A stretch of 64,000 nucleotides of DNA from an uncultured Paracoccaceae bacterium (GTDB taxonomy: Bacteria; Pseudomonadota; Alphaproteobacteria; Rhodobacterales; Rhodobacteraceae). Within the stretch, counting starts at the first letter, position 1, and each line of letters begins with the position of its first letter. Under the pieces are notes generated by a model. The model saw nothing but the letters and a program-made list of their open reading frames with translations. It was not told the origin of the DNA and did no database searches. Shown here one piece after another: positions 63,199 through 64,000 of this stretch. The stretch covers positions 1-64,000 of the forward strand of contig CALSNT010000015.1 in assembly GCA_943787785.1 (NCBI GenBank). Reading direction: 5' to 3'. A program made the translations under genes and the position numbers.

Positions 63199-64000
63199 AT
63201 GACGACCCCCATCATCACCCGAAACTCCTGGTTCATGATCCTCCTCCTCGGGCTAATCTGGGGCGCGACCTTCATGGTGATCGAGGTTGCACTCAGGGGC
63301 ATCTCACCCTTCTGGCTGGCCAGTGGGCGAATTAGCTTTGCCGCCATTCTAACCCTGGCAATCTGGCTAACCATGGGCGGACGATTGTTTGAGGATCGTG
63401 CAAACGCCCCCTGGATGCTGCTGATCTTAATCTCGGCCCTCAGCACGGCGGTGCCGTTCATGCTGCTCAGCTGGGGCATTCAATACACCACCTCCAGCTT
63501 TGCGGGTATCTCGATGGCGTCGGTCGCGCTAATCGTGCTGCCGCTGGCGCATTTTCTAATCCCCGGAGAGGCGATGACGCTCCGCCGCACCATCGGATTC
63601 GTCATCGGCTTCGTCGGAGTGCTGGTACTGATCGGGCCACAGGCGCTGGCCCTAAGCGGAGCCGAGGGCGAGGTTGCAGGCCGCATCGCCTGCATCGGCG
63701 CGGCAGCGTGCTACGCGCTCAGCTCGGTTCTGATGCGCCGCCTGCCCGCAATTGATCCGGTCGGTCTGTCGGCGATCGGGCTGCTGATCGGGGCGCTGGT
63801 GGTGATCCCGGCGGCGATTGCCATCGAAGGCCCGCCGCCGCTGCCAGATGGGACAACCCTTTTCGCACTGGCTGTGCTTGGGCTTATCCCAACGGCAGGC
63901 GCAAACCTGCTGCGCGTTCTGCTGATCCGCAGCGCCGGGCCGACGTTCATGTCCCTAACCAACTACATGGTCCCGCTTTGGGCCGTGATCTTCGGCGTTG
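63199..64000 (+). CDS. EamA/DMT family transporter, 3' end outside window
   Basis: ATG 63199 opens a polytopic membrane protein with the EamA pattern: SWFMILLLGLIWGATFMVIEVAL, SPFWLASGRISFAAILTLAIW, then helices around 95-115, 128-150 and 160-180. The second EamA repeat begins at about residue 170 (AACYALSSVLMRRLPAIDP). About 267 residues are present and the frame is still open at the window edge. Probably an exporter of small metabolites or amino acids. The terminator overlaps its leader, so it has its own promoter or relies on read-through. Confidence 0.9.
   Translation, partial: MTTPIITRNSWFMILLLGLIWGATFMVIEVALRGISPFWLASGRISFAAILTLAIWLTMGGRLFEDRANAPWMLLILISALSTAVPFMLLSWGIQYTTSSFAGISMASVALIVLPLAHFLIPGEAMTLRRTIGFVIGFVGVLVLIGPQALALSGAEGEVAGRIACIGAAACYALSSVLMRRLPAIDPVGLSAIGLLIGALVVIPAAIAIEGPPPLPDGTTLFALAVLGLIPTAGANLLRVLLIRSAGPTFMSLTNYMVPLWAVIFGV

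Overview
The window looks like a high-GC alphaproteobacterium of the Rhodobacterales (Roseobacter group). The pointers are the protein families (TTT transporters, hemP/imelysin operon, divergent yqeY-carA) and the many stop/start overlaps of the ATGA type. It divides into an accessory part (about 1-52,120) and a backbone part (about 52,121-64,000). The divide is a 42-bp 3' fragment of a tRNA-Gly gene next to a tyrosine recombinase, so the left part is probably a genomic island integrated at tRNA-Gly. Its other end lies outside the window. All insertion sequences seen (IS256, IS3, IS66 and IS21 types) are on the island side.

Layout of the accessory part. (1) 1-511: an IS256-family end abutting an IS3-family transposase fragment. 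(2) 544-11,322: a GntR/FCD regulator and a divergent catabolic operon: FAA hydrolase, 4,5-dihydroxyphthalate decarboxylase-like protein, TauE permease, TctCBA-type transporter, LVIVD protein, OsmC protein and a two-subunit 2Fe-2S/molybdenum hydroxylase. The substrate is unknown, perhaps an aromatic or N-heterocyclic acid. (3) 11,395-14,635: a second GntR regulator gene split by a complete IS66 element with an 8-bp target duplication. (4) 14,800-40,632: a large cyclic ureide (allantoin/hydantoin) region. It has a PotABCD-like ABC transporter, hydantoin/allantoin racemase, two NodB-fold amidohydrolases, a DCase-like carbamoylase, dihydropyrimidinase-type hydantoinase, a COG0523 GTPase, HyuAB and two M20-type carbamoyl-amide hydrolases. 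It ends in what reads as a complete ureidoglycine-to-oxalate route: ureidoglycine-glyoxylate aminotransferase, oxamate carbamoyltransferase AllFGH (with AllF split in two genes), carbamate kinase and an HpxW-like oxamate amidohydrolase. (5) 40,969-46,756: an iron-responsive operon (hemP, imelysin, di-heme DUF1111 protein, second imelysin, DUF1513) behind a TGA-N9-TCA box. (6) 46,823-52,120: a truncated cupin gene, an IS21 element, an acyltransferase, the integrase and the tRNA-Gly fragment.

The backbone part carries two envelope-type genes (GT4, PIG-L), a GH3 hexosaminidase, a CMD-family protein, yqeY, carA, a large GT2, a class V aminotransferase, two overlapping Lrp/AsnC regulators, ilvC and a DMT transporter.

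A caution runs through the window. At least ten genes carry one- or two-base indels while the protein sequence stays conserved on both sides. These include ilvC, which is normally single-copy and needed for branched-chain amino acid synthesis. Most of these are more likely sequence or assembly errors than true decay. The GntR gene carrying the IS66 is genuinely disrupted. All function calls come from reading motifs and from remembered family sequences; no searches were run.
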